A DNA stretch of 64,000 nucleotides, from the NCBI RefSeq assembly GCF_000003815.2, contig NC_049995.1:12567436-12631435 (forward strand). Direction: 5' to 3'. This document shows, piece after piece, positions 43,633 to 56,600 of this stretch. A program made the position numbers and the translations under genes. The DNA comes from Branchiostoma floridae (lineage: Eukaryota; Chordata; Leptocardii; Amphioxiformes; Branchiostomatidae). Within the stretch, counting starts at the first letter, position 1. Every line of letters starts with the position of its first letter. The notes under the pieces are model-generated. The model saw only the letters and a list, made by a program, of their open reading frames with translations, was not told the origin of the DNA and made no database searches.

Positions 43633-46600
43633 TTCTTCGAGAAGATTAGCATCTCTTGCTTCTCTCTGCAACTCCTCGAGTTGTCTGGAACAAATTTTAT
43701 AAAAATTAGTTTTTAAGTTAGTTTTTAATTGACTCTAGCTATATAAGAAACTGTACTATGGTTCCACACAAAAGGAAGAAACACAGCATTGGAAGTTCTT
43801 TAAAACAAAATTGAATGCTAGTCTAGGAAATTATTTCTAAAAAAATCAAGACAGTAGCATGAAAATGTATGATTTATAGATTGGAAAATAACCTAAAGAA
43901 TTAATCTCTTTTAATTTGATATGTGGGATTTACTAATAGTTGCCTGAAAATATTGCAAAGCAAAGAAGTGCGATAACCTGGACCTTTAAGGTACCATAAA
44001 ACATAAAATGTAACTGTTGAAACTGGATAAACTTTAATGTTGTAAGAACAACAAATGAATCAAGGCACTGTCACCAGTGAAGAAACAAAATGCTGCAGAT
44101 TGATTTACGTCTGTGGTAGAAATGGGACTAGTCTAAGGAGTTAGCCGCAGCATTTTAAGTTTGCTTAAAATCATGGTCAACAAATCATGATCACAGTGTG
44201 ATGAGTTTGTGGTTGAAAGTGTCTACGAATCATCATCATCGGCCTGGCAAGTTGCCCGGACCTGGTCCACTCCATCCCTCCAGACATCTCTGCCCCCCAT
44301 AGCGACTGCCAACAATGGCAACATAGAGGATATTTCAAGATTTACATGTCTATTCCTTACCTTCTAAGTTTGGTGACCTTAGACTTGAGCTCCTTGTTGT
44401 GATGTCTGATGTGGATGACCTCCTGCCAGGCTGCGTCCTCAGCTGACTTGTTGGTTTCCCATCGCAGGAACAGGCCTGACCACAGTTGCTGGGGAGAAAA
44501 AAGAAACACATCTTTAAATTTGCAATTCCTGAGGCCATAACAATTTAATTTGTTGGTTCACGGATAGCTTAACTCAAAAAACATCATGAAAACAAAGCCA
44601 GAGGACCAGGTGTATGCCTTGGTGCACTCAGTTTTATGGAGTGGACATGGTCGTATTGAAGTTTTCCTCCCTACCCGTGGCATCTATTATGTGCGATTGC
44701 TACATTTGCACTTTAAAAAATCTGTGAACCAAGAAGTTAAATTGGTGTGGCCTGAGGTAACCATATTAACACAGTTACATATTTGATTGACATCCATCAT
44801 TCAAGTTGCAAAAATTCTAGCCTGACCTGACCACAATTGCTGCAGATACATCTGTTCACTCCCAATTGCTCTCTCGCAGAATAGGCAACTGTCCCCATTG
44901 AAATGTTTGGTTTATTGCATAAAGTGTACAATTAATGTATTTTTTAAAGAACACTCACCAAGCTCTGTGGTGCAACAGAAGGCCAGACCACCCCATTGTT
45001 GGGCTCATATAGGGGGTTCAGGTAGGTCCTTAACATCTCAGGGCTGTTCACATAGGACCTGCAAAAACAACAACAACAAACAACAACTTCACACACGTGT
45101 CAGAGACTGAAACAGACAGTCAGAGTTCTCCCAACATAGATTCTTCAAGATATAACACTTTGAGGCTAATAATTTGTTGCCATGAGTTACATACAGCAGC
45201 AATGAAATCAAATAATTTCTAAAATCATCATTTTCTAAAATGATTGACATTTTAGAACCATAACTACTCTACTCAAAGTTGATGCACTTTTATGATGAAC
45301 ACAATTGTATTGATTGTATCTGCAATGCTCCATGTCTTAATATGTAAATGTTTCCAGCATTTAAACTTCCTGCTGTCTTTCAAGGTCCCTTTCAAGATTC
45401 TAAGAAGTACAGGAAACCATCAGGACAGACTCACCACAGGGACACTGTCTTAGTCTGTAGCTTGACTTTCTTCCTGTCGCATTCATTGTTACATAAGAAT
45501 GTACCTGGGAGAGAGAGAGGGTAACACACTGATTCAAAACTATTAATCAAACCAACAATTCTGACCTGTACTCAGAAGTAAAACCAACAGTCTTACTGTC
45601 ACTGATATCACTGTTATCATTGTAAAATCCTTTTAAAAGCACACAAATTCTAGAATTTTTATATTTTGACTACTGAAAAGTTGTATGGCAACATTCACTT
45701 CCTGTCAGCTCAAACTTTCAAACTTGGGCACAAGATGGCTAAACCTTGGCATCCTGCAAGTCTACAGTCATTTACTCCGCCTGGGAATAAACTTGGACCC
45801 TGAGTCAATGGTAGCCTTGAGTCCAGCCTCGTTCACTTTGGTCCACTCCACCAAGGAGGTAAGATTAAGTTTGTAAGACTCACCAAACTGTGAGGCATAG
45901 GAGTGTTCAAACAGCAGGACCAGGAACTGTTCATTAAACTCAAAGGAACATGGAAACTGCTGGTACACCTGTAGGGGAGGTACATTATACATGTCAGCAG
46001 GAGAACATGCATAGGGGAGAATCATTATAAATGTTGTTAGTGGGTGTCATTTATTTTGAGAGGGACACTCAAAAGACTTTTCTATGACAAATTCAACCCA
46101 ACTTTGTTTGACACATCAGGCCATTTAACAATCAACATTTAAGATCACAAAACATGACCTACAGGCATTACATAATGGTATTGACACAGACAGCAGTATG
46201 TAGATGTATAACTTGGGTGTAAGAAAGTTGTTTCCTGTATACATGTAAGTATTGCCTTTGTATCCATTCTAATTACTAATCATAACTCTAATCATAGTAA
46301 TATGAGTGACACTGTATAGCTCATAGTCTGATGTTTTTTGCTCAGAATAGTCTGACACAGTCCCCATTGTTTGGCTGACATAAACATACATTATAACATA
46401 CATACCATATACATACATACATACATAGTATTACATACATACATACATATATATATTATATAAAACTGTAATATAGTGTTAGTTACTGACCTGAAAGACA
46501 CAGTCTAGGAACAGCAGGAAGACGGGAGACTCAAACTTCTGTTTGCTGGTGGAGTGAGCTGACTTCGCGCATCTGTCTGCAAACGGGTGTCCCGCCTGTA

Positions 46601-49600
46601 ACCACTCACGTTCTACCAGCGCTTCAAACCTGTACACAAGGCAACATAGAATCATCAACAACAACAAAAACAACCGCTCACATAGGGGACACAATCCCAA
46701 ATTTTGTATCCACCATATTGATCATGCAAATGCATGTGTGATGTCACGATCCATCACCAACTAAGCCATGTTTGGGATTCGTCAATAAAGGTAAGATATC
46801 CAGGTAATAAGATATGCCAAATAGCAATTACTCATTGACAAGCTACTTGATATGGTTTTGGGGGTCCCGAGCCATGAACCAACATGTTTGGGATTGCGTT
46901 CTCACTCAGCACAAATGCCACCTGGCTAAGCACATATTGGCTACATATAGCAGTGAGAAGCAGCACTCAAGTTAGAAGTGGTTGGAAGGAAGGAGGAGGT
47001 CGGATAGACATCAAAACATAAGCAGGTGAGAGACATTACTGATTGTATATGTATGCAAGAAAACTCTAGATTAATTCTAATGTTCTAGATTAAACTTTTA
47101 GCATAACACGAAATTTAAATTTACGAAATAACCAAAAGCCCAAACACAATGTATATATACATAAAGAGAGTAAAACTCCAGTTTTAACACTCACCCTCTG
47201 ACAGTGCGACAGTCAGGGTTCAGTATGATCTGTGTGAGAGACGTGACCTGTAGCGTGGTGTCAATCCCCTCCGACCCGTGAACCAGCACAGACGCGCCCT
47301 CCCGATCGATACACTGGGCCGCCAGGCAGGCGGTGGTCAGGATGTCCTTCACATGGGTGAGCCAGTTACTGGCCTCTAGTTTAGACAGCCATTTGTCCAT
47401 ACTGGAGTTGGGGTCCTGACAGGCTGAGGGAGTAAGGGTGAAGATGGTTTTACTTTCATCAGTTTTGGTGACAACTCACGGGCAAAGCTAATGATCATGA
47501 GTGATATTATTTCTGGAGCCTTTGTTCATGAAAAACACTAATTGTTTGCCACTTTTCATTCACAGCAATTTTTTCATTTATGTTTAAACTTGCAGTTGAA
47601 ACTTTTTTTGTAGTACAATAGTAAAATCATGCAAATGCATGTGTAATGTCACGATTTTGCTGTAGATATCTATAGACGTCACCATGAAAATGAACACATT
47701 GTCTAAAGATTCATTCAAATTTTGCTGCTTTCTATTGAAATTGGTGTTAGAATAGAGCCAAAACGTTTCTTACTGCATGCTTTGTGCATACAAAAAGAGC
47801 CATTTTGTCATTCATTTAAAACAAAAGGTCTATATCTTCATATTCTTGCAATCAGAATTTGAAAGAAAAGGGACATGTATCTTTACCTTCCACGAGTCGC
47901 ACCAGACTGTCCTGCAGAGCGTTCCACCTCTCTATGGGTTTGTGGATCCGTCTCCACTGGGGGTAGTGCACCTCGGGCTCAACACCGCCACCTAGCAGGG
48001 GCAAGCAGAATTGCAGACATAAAAACTCAATATTGTATAAAACAAAATATAATCAAACTGAAATCAAATGCTGACATACAACTGATGATGATACAACTGT
48101 TGCACAGAACAAAGAGGGTAGACCATGTAAGTTTTTTATGATACTGGCCACTTTGAAATTCTAAGAAATCTAAGAAATTTCAACACATTTTAAATATTTC
48201 CATTTCTAAATTTCCTAAATATTTACTTATACTAAATGATAGTTTTGCAGACTCAGCATTGTATATTTTACATAATCTTCTGGTAAAATTTGGTAAAATC
48301 AAAACAGATTAAAATTGTTCTCATATTACTCCAATGGTATGTAGGATTTGTTAGGTGAGACAGGCTGCTCAGTGTAATATAACCAGCTGCTGCCACACTG
48401 CTTGCCTGCAAAGCTTGTGTGTTACGCTGAAGGGCTAGATAGATAGATACAGATATATACAGATACAGGACATGGTACAATGACCAGCTGATAAAACCCC
48501 TTACCTCGAGCTTTAGCATTAGCGGCCACGTTGGGAGCCCGTGTGTCGATGATGTAACCTCTCTTGCCGGGTCGTAGTGTCGCATTCAGCAGCTGTTCGT
48601 CCGACTTACAGCGCCGACCGTTCGGACCAGTCAGGGGCTGGCTACTCCGTAATATCGAGGTCTACAAGAAAAAAAGATTTTACTTATTCATCTATTTGGC
48701 TGTATAACAAGCCAAGGTTACCCAACTATCCATTGGCAATTGTTAAGGGATGACCATGGCAGGGAAATACAAAATTATTACGTAAATAAAGCAATTACTG
48801 ACACATTACTTAAGCACAACAATACAGCAAAAATCAACACAATATGATTTCTGGTCATTGAAGTGAAGTTTTTGCGGTAAAGACATTTTCTTTACTGAAG
48901 TATGAAAAATATATTTGCTGTGTCAAGATTTTGTGATGAAAAGGCACTGTAACAACCACAAAAATGGAACTTAAACCTTTCAAGAGTACAATGAATCATA
49001 TACTAGTACTGAGTAGTAGTCCTCTTCATTGCCACAGATAAGGTTGCAAAATCCAAATACAGGTTTCAATAGATACTGAATTACTTACTTACTTTACTTT
49101 GGTAAGATACTGAATTAATGATGTTACTTATTGTACTTACGTCATTTGCAGCATGAAAGTAACTGAGTACAGGAAACCTTTCCCCCCTGTCTGAATGCAC
49201 CAGACTTGGTCAGTGTTGCATCNNNNNNNNNNNNNNNNNNNNNNNNNNNNNNNNNNNNNNNNNNNNNNNNNNNNNNNNNNNNNNNNNNNNNNNNNNNNNN
49301 NNNNNNNNNNNNNNNNNNNNNNNNNNNNNNNNNNNNNNNNNNNNNNNNNNNNNNNNNNNNNNNNNNNNNNNNNNNNNNNNNNNNNNNNNNNNNNNNNNNN
49401 NNNNNNNNNNNNNNNNNNNNNNNNNNNNNNNNNNNNNNNNNNNNNNNNNNNNNNNNNNNNNNNNNNNNNNNNNNNNNNNNNNNNNNNNNNNNNNNNNNNN
49501 NNNNNNNNNNNNNNNNNNNNNNNNNNNNNNNNNNNNNNNNNNNNNNNNNNNNNNNNNNNNNNNNNNNNNNNNNNNNNNNNNNNNNNNNNNNNNNNNNNNN

Positions 49601-52395
49601 NNNNNNNNNNNNNNNNNNNNNNNNNNNNNNNNNNNNNNNNNNNNNNNNNNNNNNNNNNNNNNNNNNNNNNNNNNNNNNNNNNNNNNNNNNNNNNNNNNNN
49701 NNNNNNNNNNNNNNNNNNNNNNNNNNNNNNNNNNNNNNNNNNNNNNNNNNNNNNNNNNNNNNNNNNNNNNNNNNNNNNNNNNNNNNNNNNNNNNNNNNNN
49801 NNNNNNNNNNNNNNNNNNNNNNNNNNNNNNNNNNNNNNNNNNNNNNNNNNNNNNNNNNNNNNNNNNNNNNNNNNNNNNNNNNNNNNNNNNNNNNNNNNNN
49901 NNNNNNNNNNNNNNNNNNNNNNNNNNNNNNNNNNNNNNNNNNNNNNNNNNNNNNNNNNNNNNNNNNNNNNNNNNNNNNNNNNNNNNNNNNNNNNNNNNNN
50001 NNNNNNNNNNNNNNNNNNNNNNNNNNNNNNNNCAAATAGTATCTTTAGATCCAACATCCTAAACTAAAATTTGTCCCTTTACCTAACATACCTACATTTA
50101 TCTAATTGTATTATGCAGCAATATACTAACGATTGAGATCTTTAACAGTTGAAAAAAATGTACACATAAATGATAGATACAACTGCACCATGAAACACTC
50201 TTGAAAAGCCTGATACAGAGTTCAAGAAGTCAAAAGTTTCAGAAAAACCTTGGTTCCTTACAAACTTAAGGTAACCTACTTTCCTCAAGCAAAATTTGGT
50301 TGCCAAAGGAGGTTAGAGCACTTTTATCTCATGCATTAGCCTAAAAAAATATATATAGTCTTGCTACTTTAGGTTGCAAACAAGCCAAGGCAACCTGTGG
50401 TTACACCTAAAAGCAAGTTTAAGGCTGCACAACCCTCAATCCAACCCCTGACCTTGTAGTCTTTGTTGACGTAACTGATTCTCCAGTCCTCGCCGAAGAG
50501 CCTTCCGAACTCCGTCTCCGGCGGGAAGGCCTGCCAGCCGTCCTCGATCACGTCAAACATCGGGCGGAAAAAGAACGGGTACGTCAGTGTGATGGTGTCT
50601 GCAACAAGGAGAGTTTTGATTGGTTAATCAAGCTGCTCTCATTGAAGAGGTGCATCAGTCACATATGAATACAGTTACTCCAAATGTTCTTCAAGCAATG
50701 ACTGTTTTTAAAGGTAAGGTACATACCTCCAAATTTTAGACGGCTGACAGTCCATCTTGATCACATAGAGTAACCAAGAGGGTTGGGAGTTGCCCAAGTC
50801 CTACCTACCCCTACTCTGCAAGGAGGCGGGGGGAGGGGGCAGATGATCTACGCAAGCCAGACATAGTCTTGTACTCTCTCGCGAGATCGAGACTTGGTCA
50901 CTCTCCATGATCAAGATGGACTGTCAGCCTTTGAGAATTTGGAGGTATGTACCTTGTTATTTTAAAAAAAAGCTCATCCAAATGAAGCGCATCCAAATGC
51001 CTGGCTAAAAAGCATGTGTCTGGTCATTCCAAAATTATATCCAGTGGCTTTTTGTCACATTCACAGTTCTGTTTCCTTTAGTCTGTGTAACACAAACTCT
51101 GCTGTCCAGGGCTGTACCTGGCCCCTCTAGGAAGCCGGCCAGATGTTGGGCAGGCTGCTTTAAGCAAGATTTAATCTGGTTATGTTTGCCTTACCCAGTG
51201 ATGACAAGACCTCTATGGAGCTGGCGATGTTGAGACACTCCTCCATCCCAGGGATGTCCAGTCGGATGACCCGGAAGTCCTTACACTTGACCGTCAGGTA
51301 TCCCATGGAACCCACAAACTTCTTCTCTATGCTGTCCACACCACTGTGCAGCAGCTGGACATGGAAGGGAGTAAGGTTCAAATTGATGTTGGTACTACTT
51401 TCTGCAATAGTTGCACGTACAGGAGTACAAATAAGATATATGTCTAAATACTAACATAGTCTAGGTCTATGTGTAAATGCAAATATCTGTATAAAGCTGA
51501 TGTAGCCTGACTAAAATCAAGCCCCTAGCGGCCGGCCCTACAATTGCCGCCACTCGGGGGGAGGGGGTCATTAAGCCCAGCCGGCGAGAGCTTGTGTAAA
51601 CACAGGCTAAAGCTGATGGTACTTCCAATAACCTAAATGCAATTGGCCTCTTTTGCATCTGCTTTCAAGAGCTTTCATCTCTTTTTTACAGATCTATGCA
51701 TATACAATGCCTGTATGGTAGTCACTGTTTTGTCCTTTTGCAATTTGCTGACAAGGTATTGGAAGTTCAAGCCAGTTTTATCAGCTATCTAGCCTTAAGG
51801 TATCATCCGTGGCAACACCATCTTCTCTATGCCAAAAAGTGTGGAATGGTCAGTTGGTGCTAATCGAACTCCACTAGTTATTAGTATTACAGGCAGGGCT
51901 CTAGCCAGCTCAAAATATTTTTCCGTGAGCCAATTCCCATTGTCGCGAAAACACTATTCCAGGCGTTAGAGGGACTGAACTGATACCTTGAAAAAACGGT
52001 TTTTAATGAGATTATTGTATGCGAAAGGGCGCCGACACACATTGTCAACAATCACAACAATAGCAAAACAAACAGTGTGTGGCTTTTACCAAGAATTTTT
52101 GTCCGTCAAGGTTGACGGATTGCTTTTAAAATTTTTCCGTCACACCAAGGAGCTTTTATCTTGGTCACACATAGCAAACTTCCGTCAATTGACGGAAAAA
52201 CGGACGCTGGCTAGAGCCCTGATTACAGGTACAGAAAAATAGTCTTACCCATAGTTCCTCCGCATTTTTCTGTCGTGATGACAGGATGAGGTGGTGCCCG
52301 GTGACACACAGCGTACCCTCGATCCGCGGGCAGAGGGGCCGATGCAGCACCACGCCGTCCACCTTGGGGGTCTTGATCAACTCAACAAACTCCAT
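43630..52395 (-). CDS. MTMR9: Myotubularin-related protein 9, catalytically inactive, 13 exons, one partly in a gap
   Basis: Exons: 52249-52395, 51195-51354, 50453-50598, 49141-49222 (rest in the N gap), 48505-48661, 47887-47991, 47195-47423, 46491-46629, 45884-45968, 45435-45504, 44959-45058, 44361-44488, 43630-43684. Translation matches MTMR9: PH-GRAM domain (MEFVELIKTPKVDG..., LDIPGMEECLNIASS), phosphatase-like domain (QPLTG-NGRRCK, KRGYIIDTR, DKWLSKLEASNWL, CIDREGAS) and a C-terminal coiled coil (KELKSKVTKLRRQLEELQ). The active-site loop reads VHGSEGIDTT instead of HCxDGWDRT: the catalytic Cys and Arg are gone, as in known MTMR9. The family role is to bind and stimulate MTMR6-8, lipid 3-phosphatases acting on PI3P and PI(3,5)P2. 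Visible exons give 506 codons plus about 45 for exon 4, near the usual 550. One extra A beside the gap shifts frame in exon 4. Divergent from ZC2HC1. Confidence 0.96.
46385..46460. repeat. (CATA)n microsatellite
   Basis: Interrupted runs of CATA followed by TATATATA, in an MTMR9 intron. A short (GATA)n/(CAGATA)n tract is also at 48433-48470. Confidence 0.85.
46800..46864 (+). repeat. Dispersed repeat, copy 4 of 4
   Basis: GATATGCCAAATAGCAATTA followed by a diverged CTACTTGATATGGTTTTGG; same family as 8288-8365. In an MTMR9 intron. Confidence 0.65.
49223..50032. other. Assembly gap, 810 N
   Basis: Removes the 5' part of MTMR9 exon 4 (about 17 codons by comparison with the family) and part of the preceding intron. 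Confidence 0.97.
50716..50955. mobile_element. MITE-like element in an MTMR9 intron
   Basis: Left AGGTACATACCTCCAAATTTT-type terminus and right inverse AATTTGGAGGTATGTACCT. The arms extend through CTGACAGTCCATCTTGATCA and its inverse, about 48 bp with a few mismatches. The interior is GC-rich and non-coding. No clear target duplication. Confidence 0.8.
51503..51609. mobile_element. Short TAGCCTG foldback element with perfect 9-bp target-site duplication
   Basis: Termini TAGCCTG (51503) and CAGGCTA (51609), flanked by AAGCTGATG at 51494-51502 and 51610-51618. Only 107 bp, GC-rich inside (GCGGCCGGCCC). It lies in MTMR9 intron 1. Same terminal sequence and duplication length as the elements at 28058, 59803 and 63538. 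Confidence 0.8.
51894..52221. mobile_element. hAT-type MITE with perfect 8-bp target-site duplication
   Basis: Termini CAGGGCTCTAGCCAGC (51894) and GCTGGCTAGAGCCCTG (ends 52221) are perfect inverses, flanked by ATTACAGG at 51886-51893 and 52222-52229. Inner arms include TTTTTCCGT and its inverse. The CAGGG start and 8-bp duplication are typical of hAT elements. Non-coding, 328 bp, ending 19 bp from MTMR9 exon 1. Confidence 0.9.
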
Positions 52396-53354
52396 TTTGT
52401 GAAATTCAACAACTGGAATATGAGGGAAAGAATCCTTCTTAAAATCTGGGCTCAAAGAACTAATATTACCTAGAAATTCTAGGTATCATAGGTGAAGTTT
52501 ATTGAAAGATTTAACAAAACCCGTTTGGACATTGTTAATGTTATATGCAAATCGAAACAATGGTCTAGACAATGACTGTTTTCTTTTTCAGGGTCTTTAC
52601 CTTTGACATATTAGTTATTACCTAGAATTCCTGTCGCCGCACGTGCATTCTGATCTCAGTGAAAGGGCTTAATCTGCGATTCCTCTGGCTTGTTTTACAA
52701 AATTATTATAGATCGCTCATTATAGACTTATGTAATCTCGAACCAAGGAGCTCCTTGTTCGAACATACATTTATTTCACAAACTTCATTTCTACAATGGT
52801 GATATTTTGATTTTGCTGGCCTTAAAGGACCATATGATGAGATGAAATTCTAGTTTTATTTTGTTAAAAATCACAAATCGACTATATCTTGCATATTTCA
52901 TCAACATGCAAGTTCCGGAAGTAAATTTTATGTTAGTCTCATTATTATTTTAACATAGACAGTTCCTTGTCTGAACACAACATTTTTGTGTGCACCATAC
53001 TTACCCGAAGCTTCCCCAAGAACTGCCAGACTACCTGTGAAACTAAAATCTTGAGATATTTGTACAATATCGAAATTATATCTTGATCACAAATTTTTAC
53101 TTCACTCGACCTCCATTTTCTTTTATTCAGACCATTCCATTACAGCACCGGGGACGCTCGATTAATAAAACTTAAACTAATATCCTGTAAAGAATATACG
53201 TAGTTGTTTATCATCATCATATCAATAACCTATTGCTATCACAAAAGAATATCGAACTTTATATATTGAGGAAAACATTGTAGTAAGGATACGTTTTGAA
53301 TTATTTCAATATTACATCCCTTTGTAAACTGGCATAGTAGGAGAGACCTAATCT

Positions 53355-53420
53355 CGTAGGAGGCGGGGGAACGCGAGAACGTGACGTCATAGACACCTAG
53401 GGGGCAACCCAATGGCAGCA
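53355..53420. promoter_or_regulatory. Candidate divergent promoter of MTMR9 and ZC2HC1
   Basis: Within the 1.2 kb between the two start codons, one GC-richer block holds a GC box (AGGCGGGGGA), a perfect CRE palindrome TGACGTCA (53382-53389) and a CCAAT box (53409-53413). No TATA box. Promoter function is inferred only from motif clustering and position. Confidence 0.45.
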
Positions 53421-53628
53421 ACACGCAATATGCCAGTCTATTTATATGTTTATTTAGTACTATTTAAGCATGAAATTAGACAATAAAATAATGATTTCAA
53501 CTTATTTATATTTGTTTTATTTGATTTTAAACATATTTATCTATTTTACTTGTTTTATAATGAGTTTACATTATTTTTCAAAATTGTGGTTCGTTCTGTT
53601 GCACTCCGCAGCAACAGAGCCATACAAC

Positions 53629-56600
53629 ATGGCGGAGTATCCAGACCAATATGAAGGTATGTGCAACCGATACTCTTTATTTTTTGTATCAAAAAGTATT
53701 GTATGACCATGTCGACCTTACAAGTCATGTGTGGCACGAACTTAAGATGTTGGTGCTTTGTTGTATATAGACAGGTAACGCTTTCAGCGTTGCATTTGTC
53801 TTGAATTTGCAGATGAACTTGGCACAACAATTTGCGCGGTCAAAGAGTTCATTCAAATCTACGAGCAATCTTTTTTCTGTATTCTTCTCTTTCTCCAATG
53901 AAATTCGTAAATGTAGGAAATGTATGCTCTGATGTTATGTTGTAAAGTTGCCCTTCGGTGACTTGATTGCAATGTTTGACATTGATATATTTGCTAGAAT
54001 CTTTTATTATACAAAAATGTGTATGGATCTATGATGATCAAAGTTTCCAATTGTGTCGTAATAGTTACATGTTAGTTGTTAAGAACTAATACTTTTCACT
54101 TTTGATCAATTCTTTGACAAATGTTTGCAATTTTTTATTTGCTCCTCTGATATTGAATAGTACTATTGTTTTGCTCTCATTTATACTAAGTTATACTATT
54201 TATAAATCTAAGGGAACTATGAATCTGTATGATCATGAGAAAAAAAATCTATGTGAATCTGACGTTTCATTAGTATTTTCAAAGTTAATTATTACATCAA
54301 ATAGAGTATTTAGGGTTAGAAAAATCATTTGTCAGTGCACAGAAAATGTATTTTTTTGGTGTGTGTGTGTCTGAAATTAAAAAAAGAAAGTTAGAATAGT
54401 ACTGATGAACAACAAACATCAGTGATTCAGCAATTTTTGGCATTCTTTTTTTTTATTTGTAATTCAATTGTCTGTTCAGCACGCACAGTCAGGGCTGCAC
54501 AGCTACCCTGTGGCTATTACAAAGGGCTAGCTCTGCTGACAAAGACAAGGACAATACAAAAAATGAAGTTTACATGAAGAGATTATAAATCAATGGCAAT
54601 ATTCTATGACATAATATTTATTTCTTTTCCTTTCTTTCTCCACTGCATTTTCAAAGTCCTCTTAAAATAATCTGCATAAATCTTTATAGAACAGTTTTGT
54701 TTTTGGAAAAAAAAGTCTCTTTAACTTTAGTTCCATGTGTTACTTGTTTAAGATATCACATAAATTGTTTAGCACACTCTTTGTTAGGTTAACATTTTAA
54801 CACTGTAGTGTAATGTGTAATTACATGTTTTGAAAATGAAGTATCATGAATTTGAGTAAATAGCCTTCAAGTACTTTTCATCACTAAAAGGGAAACTTAA
54901 GATTATGATTCAGTAGGATATAGCTTCAAATGAAACACAGCTCATCCTAAATTTCAGAAATTTAGTTAGCCCAAAATCATCAGATTGAACTTTTCTGTGA
55001 ATACAACTTGTTTTGAGAAACCATGTGAAAAATCAGAGAGTCATGTGTTGCAAAAACATCTTAAATTTTTCTTCCAATATTGTAACAAAAAGGCTTTAAC
55101 TTAAGATTTGCGTGACTATTATTGCGGTGACAGGTAAGCGACAGGTTGTTATAGAGAGGGGTTATGACCTATGACGTGTGCGTTACCCAACAGAATCAAA
55201 CACCATTCATGAATGATAAATAAGATAAGTGTAGCGTAATTTCACCTTCTGCTTTACGATTGTTTGTTAGCAACGATGGAAGATGGTACGTAGGGTTTGT
55301 TTCTTGTCTTTATGCAGTTTACCTGCTTATGAGGTATGCTTACCTTTCAATAATCGTTATCAGTTTTCATTCTCCCCTTTCATTGTTGTGTGACAATGTG
55401 TACTGAACAGACCACATCCTGTTATGATACCTTAAATCTGATTTGACGTGATATCGATAATATCACAGGGCAATCTAGACTGGTATTGTGTTACAAAAGG
55501 TGCTTAAGATTTTTAGATGTCATCTGTATTTGTCACTGTCAAGTAGAAATAATCATAAATTCAATTCAACGAGTATTTGACGATATTTTCTGAGAAAAAA
55601 TTGTAGTTTTAGATTTAAGGATTCACCATAACAAGAGTTTTAACGTATTTATTTCAACTTCAAGGTGAGATATCAATCATATGTGACATGTTCTTTTCCT
55701 ATCATCAATTGGTTTTGTTTGACTCTTTCATCATCAGTCTTTGTATGATTGGTTTTTGGACAAATGCAAGATGATTTGTATGAGCTGCCATTCATTGTAA
55801 AAATACTGTTACATCAAGGTCTTCATGACATCATGGATTTAAAAGAAAAGCTGCCAAATTTTGCAGATAATCAATACTAGCCTTAATTTTTTCTAGCTTA
55901 AATATTTGCTATCAACCAGTACTAGATATGTGCCAGTATAAGACACAAAGTCTCTAGGTTTTGGGATTTAAGATGTTCAAGATACTTTATTCTAAGACTT
56001 TGTAATTTTGTTGCACATTTTCACCATTATTTTTGTTTTGTTTAAAAATTAGCACTGTGCTAAATACTGTAACTTAGGTGTCCATTTACTAGCATGCTTG
56101 CATTGCCATGTAATTGTTTTGAGATTCTGTATAATTTCTAATTTTACGGTAGGTTCTCATGTAGCTGTAACTAAGCACCATGTAATTCCAAATGATTTCC
56201 AATTTTACGGTAGACAGGCAACAAGTCACAGTTACAGCCTAGTCACAGCTGAAGTAGTTGCCATTGGTTGAAAGGTTATTAGTATTTCTTCATAGGGCTG
56301 AACATCATGTTTATTCTTTTGGTTACTTGAACATGTTGCATGCAATACCTTTTTTTACAAGTTGCAGTTGGCAATTCACAAGTTTAAAGAGACAACGACA
56401 GTGAAACCCGAGGTTATCTTGTGCAAAATAACCTGGGGAAAACATCATAAATTTGAATTTGACCAGTTCAAGGTCTGTTCAAAATTGGTAGAGAAGGGAT
56501 GCGTACTTTATTTGAGTTTTTCCATTTTAGTTTTACCTTTCAGTCCCACAGATCTCTCTGAGACTTGCCCCAAATCAGGGGTGCGTACTTTATTCGAGAA

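Noticed and set aside
49137-50067. About 300-codon open frames on both strands
   Set aside because: They consist almost wholly of Ns.
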